From NCBI GenBank assembly GCA_045654205.1, contig JAZOMZ010000001.1, positions 1-64,000 of the forward strand: DNA of 64,000 nt. The letters run 5' to 3'. A program made the position numbers and the translations under genes. Position 1 is the first letter of the stretch; every line of letters begins with the position of its first letter. Below the pieces are notes generated by a model. That model was not told the origin of the DNA. It did not search any database and saw only the letters and a program-made list of their open reading frames with translations. This document shows, one piece after another, positions 16,846 through 26,500 of the stretch. The DNA comes from Enterocola sp045654205 (GTDB taxonomy: Bacteria > Bacteroidota > Bacteroidia > Bacteroidales > Paludibacteraceae).

Positions 16846-17742
16846 TTAATTATAATTTCTAACTACAATTTCTGTTATTTTTCCACGTTTTTTTCCGTTG
16901 GCATTCACATTTCTGCTTGCCATAACTCTAGACATATTATAATAATCTTCTACTAAATATAAGTCTTCAAAGAATGTATCTTCGGGGTTAGCAGAAGAAC
17001 AGTCTGAATTACTTAACATAAACATGTGACCAGCATTTTGGATAGTATCACAAAAAGATTTTAATCTTCTTTGTGCAATGTCATTAAACACTTCTTTGCT
17101 ATAATCATTAAAGTTGCTAGTTGCACTTAATGGTCGATATGGTGGGTCGAAATAGAAAAATGAATTTCCATTAGCAAACTTAAGTGTTTCTTGATAGTCA
17201 CCTGTGATTATTTCTACATTTTGTAAAAGTTTACTATCTGCATATATAGTATGCGGGTCGCAGATGGTTGGAGTTTCATATTTCCCAAATGGAACATTAA
17301 ATAAACCAGATTTATTTACTCTGTATAAACCATTAAAACACGTTCTATTTAAAAAGAAAAACAAAGTGGTATTCTCAATATCACCTAAGTTCTTTTTATT
17401 GAATTCTTCTCTCATTAAAAGGAAAAATTGGCATTTTTCATCCTTAGATTTTATAGAGTAATACTCTTTTTGAATTTCTTTAAGAGAATTTACTAGTTCA
17501 TCTGGATAGTCTCTAACTGTTCGATAACATGTAGTTAAATCTGGATTTATGTCGTTAATGACTGCAGTTCTGATGTTTCTATATTTCTGCAGCATATGGA
17601 AGAGCATTGCACCGCCGCCCACAAAAGGCTCAATGTAAGTGACGTTCTCCCATGAGTCAAAGTCAGCTGGAAGCAAGGCTTCTAGTTGTTCAATGAGTTG
17701 TGATTTTCCACCAACCCATTTGACGAATGGTTTCGCTTTCAT
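16846..17742 (-). CDS. Dam-like (DpnM-type) DNA adenine methyltransferase
   Basis: A 298-residue alpha-class methylase. AdoMet-binding motif FVKWVGGKSQLIEQL is at 6-20, a second motif IEPFVGGGAMLFHML follows at 38-51, and the catalytic DPPY is at 199-202. This layout and the FNGLYRVNKSGLFNVPFGKY segment match Dam/DpnM enzymes that methylate adenine in GATC. It is the first gene of the cassette, so protective methylation would precede nuclease production. The nuclease gene starts 9 bp downstream. Two tandem -7 boxes lie upstream. The gene is more AT-rich than its neighbours, as often seen for acquired restriction systems. Confidence 0.92.
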   Translation of the reverse strand: MKAKPFVKWVGGKSQLIEQLEALLPADFDSWENVTYIEPFVGGGAMLFHMLQKYRNIRTAVINDINPDLTTCYRTVRDYPDELVNSLKEIQKEYYSIKSKDEKCQFFLLMREEFNKKNLGDIENTTLFFFLNRTCFNGLYRVNKSGLFNVPFGKYETPTICDPHTIYADSKLLQNVEIITGDYQETLKFANGNSFFYFDPPYRPLSATSNFNDYSKEVFNDIAQRRLKSFCDTIQNAGHMFMLSNSDCSSANPEDTFFEDLYLVEDYYNMSRVMASRNVNANGKKRGKITEIVVRNYN

Positions 17743-17764
17743 TGAAATTAATTTTTAATATATG

Positions 17765-17799
17765 CAAAGATAAAAAATTATTTATTTTCTGCAAAGGTA
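17765..17799 (-). promoter_or_regulatory. Two tandem -7 boxes for the restriction-modification operon
   Basis: Minus-strand TATCTTTG (17765-17772) and TACCTTTG (17792-17799), both followed by GCA, lie 23 and 50 bp upstream of the dam-like ATG. Two start sites would allow separate control of the methylase, but only the boxes are visible. Confidence 0.45.
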
Positions 17800-17874
17800 A
17801 TGGGTGGGGTGTAGCGAAAAATGATACAGGTTGATAATATTTTTGTGCAGTGAAAGTTTTTTTATAAAATTTAC

Positions 17875-17882
17875 TATATTTG
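17875..17882 (+). promoter_or_regulatory. -7 box for the DUF2007-SUI1-helicase operon
   Basis: TATATTTG lies 28 bp upstream of the ATG at 17911. Confidence 0.5.
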
Positions 17883-17910
17883 TGTATTCAATGATCAAAA
17901 ACGAAAAACT

Positions 17911-18102
17911 ATGAAAACAATAAGAACTTATGTGAATGTGGTGGAGGCGGAAATGGACCGTCAGGTGCTAGAAAATGAGGGTGTGAGAGCATATGTGATG
18001 GATGAGAATATGGGAAGTATGTTTCATGTGGCAGTGGGTGGAGTGAGACTGGCTGTGGATGATGCCGATGTGGAAAAAGCAGAAATGATATTAAAAAAAT
18101 AA
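17911..18102 (+). CDS. DUF2007 domain protein
   Basis: A 63-residue protein with the DUF2007 pattern: an opening strand (IRTYVNVVEAEMDRQVLENEGV), the DENMGSM loop and the closing segment VGGVRLAVDDADVEKAEMILK. The fold is a small alpha/beta unit annotated in Pfam as a putative signal-transducing or metal-binding domain; no function is established. It is the first gene of an operon, 8 bp before a SUI1-type gene. Confidence 0.8.
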   Translation: MKTIRTYVNVVEAEMDRQVLENEGVRAYVMDENMGSMFHVAVGGVRLAVDDADVEKAEMILKK

Positions 18103-18110
18103 CACAAAAT

Positions 18111-18428
18111 ATGGATTGGAAAGACGCTTTGGCTGGGCTTCAGGTGCCTCAGCTGGAAACAGTGGAAGAAGAGCAAACTGCAGAGGTAAAGTCGGTGCAA
18201 AAAACTGCTCTTAATATATCGTTTCAACGCAGAAATGGTAAGCCTGCTACTATAATTACAGAGTTTGAGGGAACTGACGATGAGCTAAAGGATTTGGCAA
18301 AGTACCTTAAGGTGCAATGTGGAGTGGGTGGGTCTGCTCGCGGAGGAGAAATTCTTATTCAGGGCGATGTGCGCGCAAAAGTGAAAGATTTGCTTAAAGC
18401 AAAGGGTTATAAAACCAAAGGAGGATAA
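18111..18428 (+). CDS. SUI1/eIF1-family translation factor (YciH-like)
   Basis: A 105-residue protein. A variable N-terminal part (1-40) is followed by the SUI1 domain, with the conserved core KYLKVQCGVGGSARGGEILIQGD at about 73-95 (read as two overlapping motifs, KCGxGGSxKxGxIxxQGD type). Bacterial relatives (YciH) bind the 30S subunit and influence initiation fidelity. Bacteroidota usually have one copy. The helicase gene begins one base after its stop codon, so the two are co-transcribed. Confidence 0.88.
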   Translation: MDWKDALAGLQVPQLETVEEEQTAEVKSVQKTALNISFQRRNGKPATIITEFEGTDDELKDLAKYLKVQCGVGGSARGGEILIQGDVRAKVKDLLKAKGYKTKGG

Positions 18429-18429
18429 A

Positions 18430-21400
18430 ATGCCTATAAAAGTATTAAAAGCATCTGCAGGAAGTGGCAAGACTTATACTCTGGCAAATGAGTATCTAGA
18501 CTTGCTAGAGAAGTCGTTGCATAGTCAGATATTGGCGGTAACCTTTACAAACAAGGCTACAGAGGAAATGAAGTCTCGTATTGTAAATGAGCTTAATGAT
18601 CGTTTAGTAAAGAAAGGTGATCCAGAAGCAAAAGAACAACTTAATAAAATATTGCACGATTATTCTCATTTTAATATTTCCACTATTGACAAATTTTTCC
18701 AAAAAGTGATGCGTTCCATGTTTAGAGAATTGGGATATAGTGGAGTTTATGACCTTATATTGGACAAAACTTTGCTTTTGAATGAGGTGGTTAATGAGAT
18801 GAGAATAACGTTGGAACAGTATCCAAATGCTTTTAAACTACTCTCTGATATTGCTTCTAAAAAACTAAAGGAAGGTAATGATTGGTCTTTTTCTAGGAAT
18901 ATTACAGACCTTTCAGGGTATTTATGGAAAGAGGAGTTTATGAACCTTACTCCAGAGGAATTAGAGTGTTATAATTACATAAACGTTGCTGAGTATCTTA
19001 AGAAATGTGAGGAAAAGAAGGCGGAGATAATAGGTAATTGGTCTATTCTAGCTCAAAAGGTAAATGATTCTTTCAAAGTTGATGCAGATATGAAGCCTAA
19101 AGGCCGAACTGCAGGCTATTTTACTAGAATAAATGCTTTTATAAATAAAAAAGAGGATTCCTTTAGTTTTACTCCTACTCAATTTGATAGCATAAATTCT
19201 GTAATAGATGATGGGAAAGACCCTATTAAGGTGGTTTTGACAGATAAAGATTATAAGAAGTACGCAGAAGTGTTGAAACAAGACGGCTTTGATGTTGCGT
19301 TTAGAGAATTTGCTAACTCTTATACATCAAATCTAAAGTCATATTTATCAATTAAGGCAATTATCTCATATGCTGTATATCTTCCTGTGTTAGTGGAAAT
19401 TCATGGACTGGTAAGAAATAGGCTAATAGAAAGAAATGAGTTGTTACTTTCTGATATTAATCATCTTCTCTCTGGAATGATAGGTGATAGTGACGCTCCA
19501 TTTATATATGAAAAAATAGGTACTCAAATACAACACTATTTACTAGATGAGTTTCAGGATACTTCTACTATGCAATGGAAAAATTTCATTCCGTTAATAG
19601 AGGAATCGGTTTCTTCTGGTAAGGATAATCTGGTGGTAGGTGATATAAAACAGAGTATATATCGTTGGAGAAATTCAGATTGGAGTATCTTAGGTACTAA
19701 GATAAAAGATAGATTTAAGCATAATGTAAAAGAATCTTCGTTGGCGTATAACTGGAGAAGTAAACAAGAGATTGTAAACTTTAATAATATATTCTTTTAT
19801 AAACTAAAGAAACATCTTAATAAAAATGAGATTAGCGATGCTTATGCAGAATATACTCAGACAATTGCCGATGATAGAAAGAAAAAGGGTGGAACAGAGG
19901 GTGGCTATGTGAGATGGAAATTCTTTAAGAAACCAACCAAAGGTGTTAAAAATCAATTGAAACAAAGCCAATTGGATTGTATCTTAAATGATATTAATGA
20001 AGTTCTTGCAAAAGGATATTCAAAGAATGATATAGGAATTTTAGTAAGAAATAATAGTACAGGTATAGAGGTTTCTAAATTTTTGTTGGAAAATGGCATT
20101 AATGTAGTTTCTTCTGAAAGCTTGTATATTTCATCACATAGTGATGTAAAACTTCTTATTTTTTTACTTAAAAGTGCAGTGTCTAGAAATTCTGATTTAA
20201 ATAAATTAATATTAGAAAGTTTACGAGAAATATCCAAAGAAGAGGAGGATGCAATAAGAGATGCAGCTTCTAGGCCTTTATTTGAACAAGTAGAGAAATA
20301 TATTCAAATACTTAATTTGTCTGATAAGGCGGATGATGTTAGTTATATTCAGGCTTTTCAAGATTTGGTTTTTGACTATAGTCAGAAGTTCTCATCAGAT
20401 ATAAATGCATTTTTGCAATGGTGGGATTTGGAAGGTGTGAAGAAATCTGTTCCAGGTGGCTCGATGGTAGATGCTGTCAATGTTATGACAATACATAAAT
20501 CAAAGGGTTTGGACTTCCCTGTGGTGTTAATTCCAGATTGTAATTGGAAGTTGGGAAGTAATGATGAAATCAAATGGTTTAAGAATGAACTAGAATTTGC
20601 AGATAAGAAATTACCTTTGATTCCACTAAGGGTGTCAAGTAAATCTTTGGCTGGAACGATATTTGAAGATGAATATAACGAGGAAATGATGAATAAGGAA
20701 GTGGATAGTGCCAATCTGCTTTATGTGGCAATGACTCGTCCTCGTGATATGATGTTTATTTATTCCCTAGAAAATGGAGATTCTGTTTATAATTGGGCCT
20801 TGGCTAGTTTGAAACTATCTGCTCCGATGGGAAAGGGTGACGATGCAGAAACCGAATTTATTTATAAGTTGACTAGAGATACGGGAGATATTTTGTTGGA
20901 GACGGAGGATGATGATTTTATTGTTTATTCCAAAGGAGAATTAACTGAGAAACTTATTGAATCTCCAGCAGAAGAAGAGAAAGAAGAGTCTGAAGAAGAG
21001 GAAAATATTCAATGTGAATGTGGTTATCCAAGTGTGGATTATAGAAATTCTAAGGTGGAATTGAGACTACAAACAGAAAATTCTCTATTGCAACACAAGG
21101 GTAATGTGCTTCATGGTATTTTGCAGTTTGTAAAGACTGTGGCAGATAAAGATAAAGCAATTAGAAAGGCTGTACGAATGGGTTTGATCTCTAATTCTAA
21201 AATGAATAAAAAGTCTGAAGAGGATAATAATGAGTCTGAAGTGGATTATTATAAATCTGAATTGGATAGTATTTTTGATGATCCTAATACAAAATCTTGG
21301 TTTGATGGAACTTACCCGATTGTTTGGAACGAAAGAACTATAATTTCCAAAGCACTTTATCGTCCAGACAGAATTATGGAAAAAGATGGGGAACTTCTAG

Positions 21401-21552
21401 TAGTGGATTATAAATTTGGCGAGGTGAATGAGAAGTATGATGATCAATTGAAGAATTATATCAAATTACTCAAGAGTATGAATAAGTGGTCTAAAGTGGA
21501 AGGTTGCATTTATTATCATAATGCCAAGACAATAAAAAACGTGAGAGGTTAG
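18430..21552 (+). CDS. UvrD/RecB-like helicase-nuclease (AddA-type)
   Basis: A 1040-residue superfamily 1 helicase with motif I ASAGSGKTYTL (8-18), motif Ia AVTFTNKATEEM, motif II LLDEFQD (371-377), motif III VGDIKQSIYRWRNSD, motif V MTIHKSKGLDFPVV and motif VI LLYVAMTRPRD. The C-terminus carries a RecB-family nuclease motif, DRI...LLVVDYK (DYK at 993-995). This makes it the helicase-nuclease subunit of an AddAB/RecBCD-like double-strand-break repair enzyme, as found in Bacteroidota. Its AddB-like partner is not in the window. The acidic low-complexity insert EEEKEESEEEE near 860 is probably a linker. The stop codon lies inside the terminator hairpin. Confidence 0.9.
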   Translation: MPIKVLKASAGSGKTYTLANEYLDLLEKSLHSQILAVTFTNKATEEMKSRIVNELNDRLVKKGDPEAKEQLNKILHDYSHFNISTIDKFFQKVMRSMFRELGYSGVYDLILDKTLLLNEVVNEMRITLEQYPNAFKLLSDIASKKLKEGNDWSFSRNITDLSGYLWKEEFMNLTPEELECYNYINVAEYLKKCEEKKAEIIGNWSILAQKVNDSFKVDADMKPKGRTAGYFTRINAFINKKEDSFSFTPTQFDSINSVIDDGKDPIKVVLTDKDYKKYAEVLKQDGFDVAFREFANSYTSNLKSYLSIKAIISYAVYLPVLVEIHGLVRNRLIERNELLLSDINHLLSGMIGDSDAPFIYEKIGTQIQHYLLDEFQDTSTMQWKNFIPLIEESVSSGKDNLVVGDIKQSIYRWRNSDWSILGTKIKDRFKHNVKESSLAYNWRSKQEIVNFNNIFFYKLKKHLNKNEISDAYAEYTQTIADDRKKKGGTEGGYVRWKFFKKPTKGVKNQLKQSQLDCILNDINEVLAKGYSKNDIGILVRNNSTGIEVSKFLLENGINVVSSESLYISSHSDVKLLIFLLKSAVSRNSDLNKLILESLREISKEEEDAIRDAASRPLFEQVEKYIQILNLSDKADDVSYIQAFQDLVFDYSQKFSSDINAFLQWWDLEGVKKSVPGGSMVDAVNVMTIHKSKGLDFPVVLIPDCNWKLGSNDEIKWFKNELEFADKKLPLIPLRVSSKSLAGTIFEDEYNEEMMNKEVDSANLLYVAMTRPRDMMFIYSLENGDSVYNWALASLKLSAPMGKGDDAETEFIYKLTRDTGDILLETEDDDFIVYSKGELTEKLIESPAEEEKEESEEEENIQCECGYPSVDYRNSKVELRLQTENSLLQHKGNVLHGILQFVKTVADKDKAIRKAVRMGLISNSKMNKKSEEDNNESEVDYYKSELDSIFDDPNTKSWFDGTYPIVWNERTIISKALYRPDRIMEKDGELLVVDYKFGEVNEKYDDQLKNYIKLLKSMNKWSKVEGCIYYHNAKTIKNVRG

Positions 21553-21565
21553 CCTCTCACGTTTT
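21536..21565. terminator. Bidirectional terminator
   Basis: AAAACGTGAGAGG and CCTCTCACGTTTT form a perfect stem with a 4-nt loop (stem core 21541-21548 with 21553-21560). A and T runs flank both sides, so it can serve the helicase operon and the converging outer-membrane protein gene. Confidence 0.88.
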
Positions 21566-21579
21566 ATTTAGTACCATTT

Positions 21580-22245
21580 TTAATCGTTGTCGAATACATA
21601 CCCAATCGAAACAAAGAACCCATCAGTCAAAAGGTCGCTTCTTTCTGAATCTATTCTCATAATATCGAAAACACCTAAGTTGTAACCAACTGTAAGTCTT
21701 GCTCCCATATATTCTGCACCTATACCAAAGTGGATAAGGCAGTTGAATGGGTGTAAAGTGTCTTTAAATAGGCTTTCGTTGTCTTCGTCTGTATATTCTA
21801 TGCCTTCAAGCTGGTATGAAATAGTACTTTTACTGCCTACGCCAGCAGAAAGAATAGGACCTACTTCAAGAAGTAGTGTAGCTTCTTTTACAGGAAGTTT
21901 GCCCACTGCATAAATAGGCATTTGCAAGTAATAAAGTCTAATATCTTGTTTTATACTATAAAAGTGGTTTTGACCAAAGATACTATTGTCTTGTACTGAA
22001 AAACCATTCATGGCAAATCCAAGGCCAGAACGTATGTCCAAATACTCATCAACTGCTTCGTATGCCACAGTAGGCGTAATGCTAAATCCACTAATGTTGT
22101 TTACTTTTTGGGTTTTCCCGTCGTATTTCCATGTTGCACCAGTATTTTCGTATGCTGCGCTTATTCCAAATCTCCATTGTGAAAATGCAGGAACTGATGT
22201 TAGTAATAGTGCTAGTAGAATAAATATTTTATAAGTCTTTTTCAT
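21580..22245 (-). CDS. Outer-membrane beta-barrel protein (PorT/OMP_b-brl type)
   Basis: About 221 residues from the ATG at 22245 (MKKTYKIFILLALLLTSVPA), giving a normal signal peptide cut near AFS-QW; the upstream ATG in the same frame would bury it. The mature part has alternating strands (FGISAAYENTGATW, SGLGFAMNGF, YYLQMPIYA, HFGIGAEYMGARLTVGYNLG) and ends in a strand (FFVSIGYVF), typical of the small Bacteroidota barrels that resemble PorT. Function unknown. It is transcribed alone. Confidence 0.7.
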   Translation of the reverse strand: MKKTYKIFILLALLLTSVPAFSQWRFGISAAYENTGATWKYDGKTQKVNNISGFSITPTVAYEAVDEYLDIRSGLGFAMNGFSVQDNSIFGQNHFYSIKQDIRLYYLQMPIYAVGKLPVKEATLLLEVGPILSAGVGSKSTISYQLEGIEYTDEDNESLFKDTLHPFNCLIHFGIGAEYMGARLTVGYNLGVFDIMRIDSERSDLLTDGFFVSIGYVFDND

Positions 22246-22263
22246 AATCTTAATAATGTGTGG

Positions 22264-22271
22264 CAAATATA
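22264..22271 (-). promoter_or_regulatory. -7 box for the barrel protein gene
   Basis: Minus-strand TATATTTG followed by GCC lies 18 bp upstream of the ATG at 22245. This spacing supports that start over the upstream one at 22266, which would be almost leaderless. Confidence 0.5.
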
Positions 22272-22312
22272 CAATAAAACATTAAAATGGTAAAGAAACA
22301 AGAAGAAATTCT

Positions 22313-22320
22313 TATCTTTG
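22313..22320 (+). promoter_or_regulatory. -7 box for cysK
   Basis: TATCTTTG lies 34 bp upstream of the ATG at 22355. Confidence 0.55.
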
Positions 22321-22354
22321 TATTTATTTTGGCTAATAGAAAATTTTTACAAAA

Positions 22355-23284
22355 ATGAGAAAAATAGCTTCTAAAATAATAGAATTGGTGGGTGGAACTC
22401 CTCTTTTGGAACTTACAAAGTTTTCTAAAAATAGGGGTTGTTTGGCTCGCGTGGTGGCGAAATTGGAGTATTTTAATCCTGCGGGAAGTGTGAAAGACCG
22501 TGTGGCGCTGAATATGGTGGAGCAAGCGGAAAAGGATGGCATTTTACGCGCTGGGGCAACAATTATTGAACCAACTAGTGGCAATACTGGTGTGGGACTA
22601 GCTATGGTGAGTGCTGTAAAGGGCTATAAATTAATCTTGACTATGCCAGAAACTATGAGTGTGGAACGCCAAAAACTACTTAAGGCGTATGGGGCTCGCA
22701 TTGAACTTACTGTAGGTGCAGAAGGAATGCAAGGTGCTATAAACAAGGCAAATGAACTTCGTGATACTATTGAGGGTGCGGTGATTTTGGGGCAATTTGA
22801 CAACATGGCAAACCCAGAAGCTCACTATAAAACCACTGCTCGTGAAATAATTGAAGATACAGATGGCAAGATAGATGTGTTTGTGTCTGCCGTGGGGACT
22901 GGTGGAACAATTTCTGGTACAGCAAAGGCTCTCAAGGAGTTTAATCCAAATATTTATGTAGTGGCTGTGGAGCCTGCGGAGTCGCCTGTGCTTTCTGGAG
23001 GCGAGAAGGGTGCACATAAGATTCAAGGTATAGGTGCTGGTTTTGTGCCAAAAACATACGATGCTTCTGTAGTGGATGAGGTGGTTACTGTTTCTGGCGA
23101 CGATGCTATGCTTACCGCTCGTGAACTTGCCCGTACAGAAGGCATTTTGGTAGGTATCTCGTCTGGAGCTGCTGCGTGTGTTGCTGCAAGAGTTGCGTTG
23201 CGTGAGGAGTTTGCAAATAAAAACATTATCTGTATTTTGCCGGATACGGGGGAGCGATATTTATCAACAGAGCTTTATGTTTAA
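22355..23284 (+). CDS. cysK: Cysteine synthase (O-acetylserine sulfhydrylase)
   Basis: A 309-residue PLP enzyme. The PLP-binding lysine is K47 in NPAGSVKDR, the substrate loop is EPTSGNTG (72-79), the phosphate-binding loop is GTGGTISG, and SSGAAA lies near the C-terminus. It makes L-cysteine from O-acetylserine and sulfide in the cytoplasm. The length matches CysK. CysM is possible, but the motifs and length fit CysK slightly better. It is followed by metH and metF after a 270-bp repeat-like gap, a grouping of sulfur amino acid genes, though not clearly one transcript. Confidence 0.92.
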   Translation: MRKIASKIIELVGGTPLLELTKFSKNRGCLARVVAKLEYFNPAGSVKDRVALNMVEQAEKDGILRAGATIIEPTSGNTGVGLAMVSAVKGYKLILTMPETMSVERQKLLKAYGARIELTVGAEGMQGAINKANELRDTIEGAVILGQFDNMANPEAHYKTTAREIIEDTDGKIDVFVSAVGTGGTISGTAKALKEFNPNIYVVAVEPAESPVLSGGEKGAHKIQGIGAGFVPKTYDASVVDEVVTVSGDDAMLTARELARTEGILVGISSGAAACVAARVALREEFANKNIICILPDTGERYLSTELYV

Positions 23285-23554
23285 TTTTATATTTTCGATG
23301 CAAAAATTTTACACTTCGCGCTCTTCGCGGGATTTTATTCATTATTGACTACAAAAGCTAAATTATTCGCTGCGCTCATGATTACTGGCGTCGCTCGGCA
23401 TAACTCAAGTAAACTTGGTTCTGCTCTCGCTAGCACAGTAATTCGCTATCACTCAAACAACGCTTTTGCTTAACGTCACTAATTTCATAAAATCTATTTC
23501 CGCTCATCACGAGGCGTTCAAATTTTTCATCGAAAACATTTTATAAACGATTAT
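23285..23554. other. Intergenic region between cysK and metH
   Basis: 270 bp with no credible ORF. The middle is unusually rich in CTCGC/GCGCTC words (TTCGCTGCGCTCATGATT at about 23368-23385, then GTCGCTCGG and CTCTCGCTAGC). A related string, CTCGCTATGCTCGTGATT, is at about 28270-28287. It looks like a degenerate interspersed repeat. I saw no SAM or cobalamin riboswitch. Confidence 0.45.
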
Positions 23555-26500
23555 ATGTCAATATCAACAATATTAAAACAAAAACAACTAATACTTGACG
23601 GAGCAATGGGAACAATGCTCCCAAGGGTGGATGGGGAAACTGAAGAAGATAAAGTAAGGCAAATACATCAACTTTATGTAGATGCAGGTGCAGATTTTAT
23701 CTCAACCAATACCTTTACCGACAATGCTCTTGAAAATATTGAGGAGCATAGCACCCGTTTTGTGAAGATAGCTCGTGAAGTGGCAGATGGTGCGGGTAGA
23801 AAGGTATATGTGCTTGGTAGTGTAGGGCCTGCAAGTTTTAGTCTTACTATGCAAGAAGATGCTTCGTTCGACGTACTTCAGACTGCATATAAACGTCAGA
23901 TTAAAGCTATGGCAGAGGCTGGTGTCGATGCACTTATTTTTGAGACATTTTTTGATGCACTAAATATTAAAGCTGCGCTAACTGCAGCCGCTGAGGTGGC
24001 TCCACAGTTGGAATGTTTGCTTTCTGTAACACTAGAAAAAAGTGGTAGGCTTCTAAGCGGACAAACTCTTGAAGCATTAATTGCTACAGTGAAGCCTTTT
24101 AATATTATAAGTTTGGGTCTGAATTGTTCTTTCGGAGCAAAAGATATGACTCCATATCTAAATATTTTGGCAGAAAAATCGCCATTTTACTTAAGTGCAT
24201 ATCCAAATGCAGGGCTTCCTAATGCGCTAGGCGAATATGACGAATCGCCAGAAGATATGGCAAATGATTTGGCAGAAATTTTCCCAAAACTAAATATAAT
24301 AGGTGGTTGTTGTGGTACTACTCCAGAGCATATTAAGCGTTTGGCTCAGATGCGTGAGGCAAATACCGATAAACCTAGAGTGTCAGTTTTAGCAACACAA
24401 GAATTTGTACTTAGCGGACTAGAACCTCTACAAACAGAAGAGTTTATAGCCGTGGGTGAAAGAACCAATGTGGCTGGCTCAAAGAAATTTGCTAGACTTA
24501 TTGCATCGGCAGAATACGACGAAGCGCTTCAAATAGCACGCAAGCAAGTGGAAGCAGGTGCAAAGGTGATAGATGTGTGTATGGACGATGCTATGCTAGA
24601 TGCAAAAGCATGTATGGCAAAATTCCTTTACCTTATGGGAACAGACCCTGCTATTGCAAGAGTGCCAGTGATGATAGACTCGTCGCACTGGGAAGTATTA
24701 GCCGAAGGCTTAAAACATGTGCAAGGCAAAGCAATTGTAAACTCAATTTCGCTTAAAGAAGGCGAAGAAGTATTCCTACAAAGAGCTGAATATATAAAAA
24801 GATATGGCGCTGCTGTGGTGGTTATGGCGTTTGACGAAAAAGGTCAGGCTGATACATATGAAAGACGTGTGGAGATTTGCTCTCGTGCGTATAAACTACT
24901 TACAGAAAAGGCTGCATTTCCTGCTGAAGATATAGTTTTTGACCCAAATATCTTGACTATTGCTACAGGGCTTAAGGAGCACAACAATTACGCAGTGGAT
25001 TTTATTGAAACAGTTCGTTATGTAAAACAAAATTTGCCATACTCAAAATGTAGTGGTGGTGTGAGTAATTTGTCGTTTGCCTTTAGAGGAAACAATCCTC
25101 TTCGCGAGGCAATGCACGCAGTTTTCTTGCACGAAGCAAGAAAAGCGGGGCTTGACATGGCAATAATCAACCCTTCTACCTTGATAAATGTAAGTGAGTT
25201 GGATTCTACTTTAAAAGAGAAAATAACTAACTTAGTTTTGAATAAATCTGACGATGCGGCAGAATTGCTTATGGATTTTGTAGCGCAAAATGGGGTAGCA
25301 AAAACAGAAAAGACAATACAAAACGCTCAAGCAGAGCCTAAAACAGCAGAAGAAAGACTTGTAAATGCACTTGTTACTGCAGATATATCTACTTTAAATG
25401 CCGACGTGACCGAACTACTTAGCAAACTTACTCCACTAGAAATAGTAGAAAATGTGCTAATGAAGGGTATGAATGTGGTGGGCGAACGTTTTGCCGCAGG
25501 CAATATGTTTTTACCACAAGTAGTGAAAACTGCCCAAACTATGAAAAAGGCAGTGGAAATACTTACACCTTATATGAGTGCAGACTCTGCTGCTTCTACC
25601 TCAAAACCAAAAGTAATTATAGCTACAGTAAAAGGCGACGTACACGATATTGGTAAAAATATTGTGGGTGTGGTGCTTTCTTGCAATGGTTATGAAGTGA
25701 TAGACCTTGGGGTGATGACTCCAAAAGAAACCATTATAGAAGCAGTGCAAAGAGAAAATCCTGTGGCGCTCTGCCTTAGTGGACTTATTTCACCATCGCT
25801 TGCTCAAATGGAAGAAGTAGCTGCAGAGCTAGAAAAAATAGGTTCAAAGGTACCTCTTATAGTAGGTGGTGCGACTACTTCGCTTAAACATACAGCAATA
25901 AAAATAGACCCTCTATATTCTGGCGTGGTGCTTCATTCAAATGATGCTTCTGAAAATGTGCGTTTGGTAAATTCACTACGAAAAGAGCCACAACTAGAAG
26001 CGCTTTATAAAAATAAATACGCAGAAATCCGTGAGAATACCCTAAAAATACAACCTGTTGCACACGAAAATAGAGAGTTTGTAGATTGGGCTAGCGAGGA
26101 AATCAAACCGTTTAACCCTCTAAATGAGATAGTTGAAAATTCTCCTTCGGTAGAAGAACTAGAAAACCATATCAATTGGAAAGCGTATTTTGCCGCATGG
26201 CAAGTAAAAGGAGAATGGGCAGAAAAAGTAAAATCCGACTTACTTACATTGCTTTCCGATCTCAAAGAAAAAGACAACTGGACATATAAAGCGGTATACA
26301 AAGTAGTTGAAGCGCATTCAGAAGGTGACAATATCATTTTAGCAAATCAAAAGTGTGAATGTTGCCATGGCAAAATTCTACCTTTGAGGCGTGAATCTGA
26401 AAAATCTGCTTGTCTTTCAGATTTCATTTCGCCAGAAAAAGACTATGTAGGTGTGTTTGCAACCTCTGTAAACGTAGAAAATATTTTAACCACCTTGCGT

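Noticed and set aside
23285..23554. SAM or cobalamin riboswitch before metH
   Set aside because: No B12-box or SAM-aptamer-like conserved core could be found; the sequence looks like a degenerate repeat.
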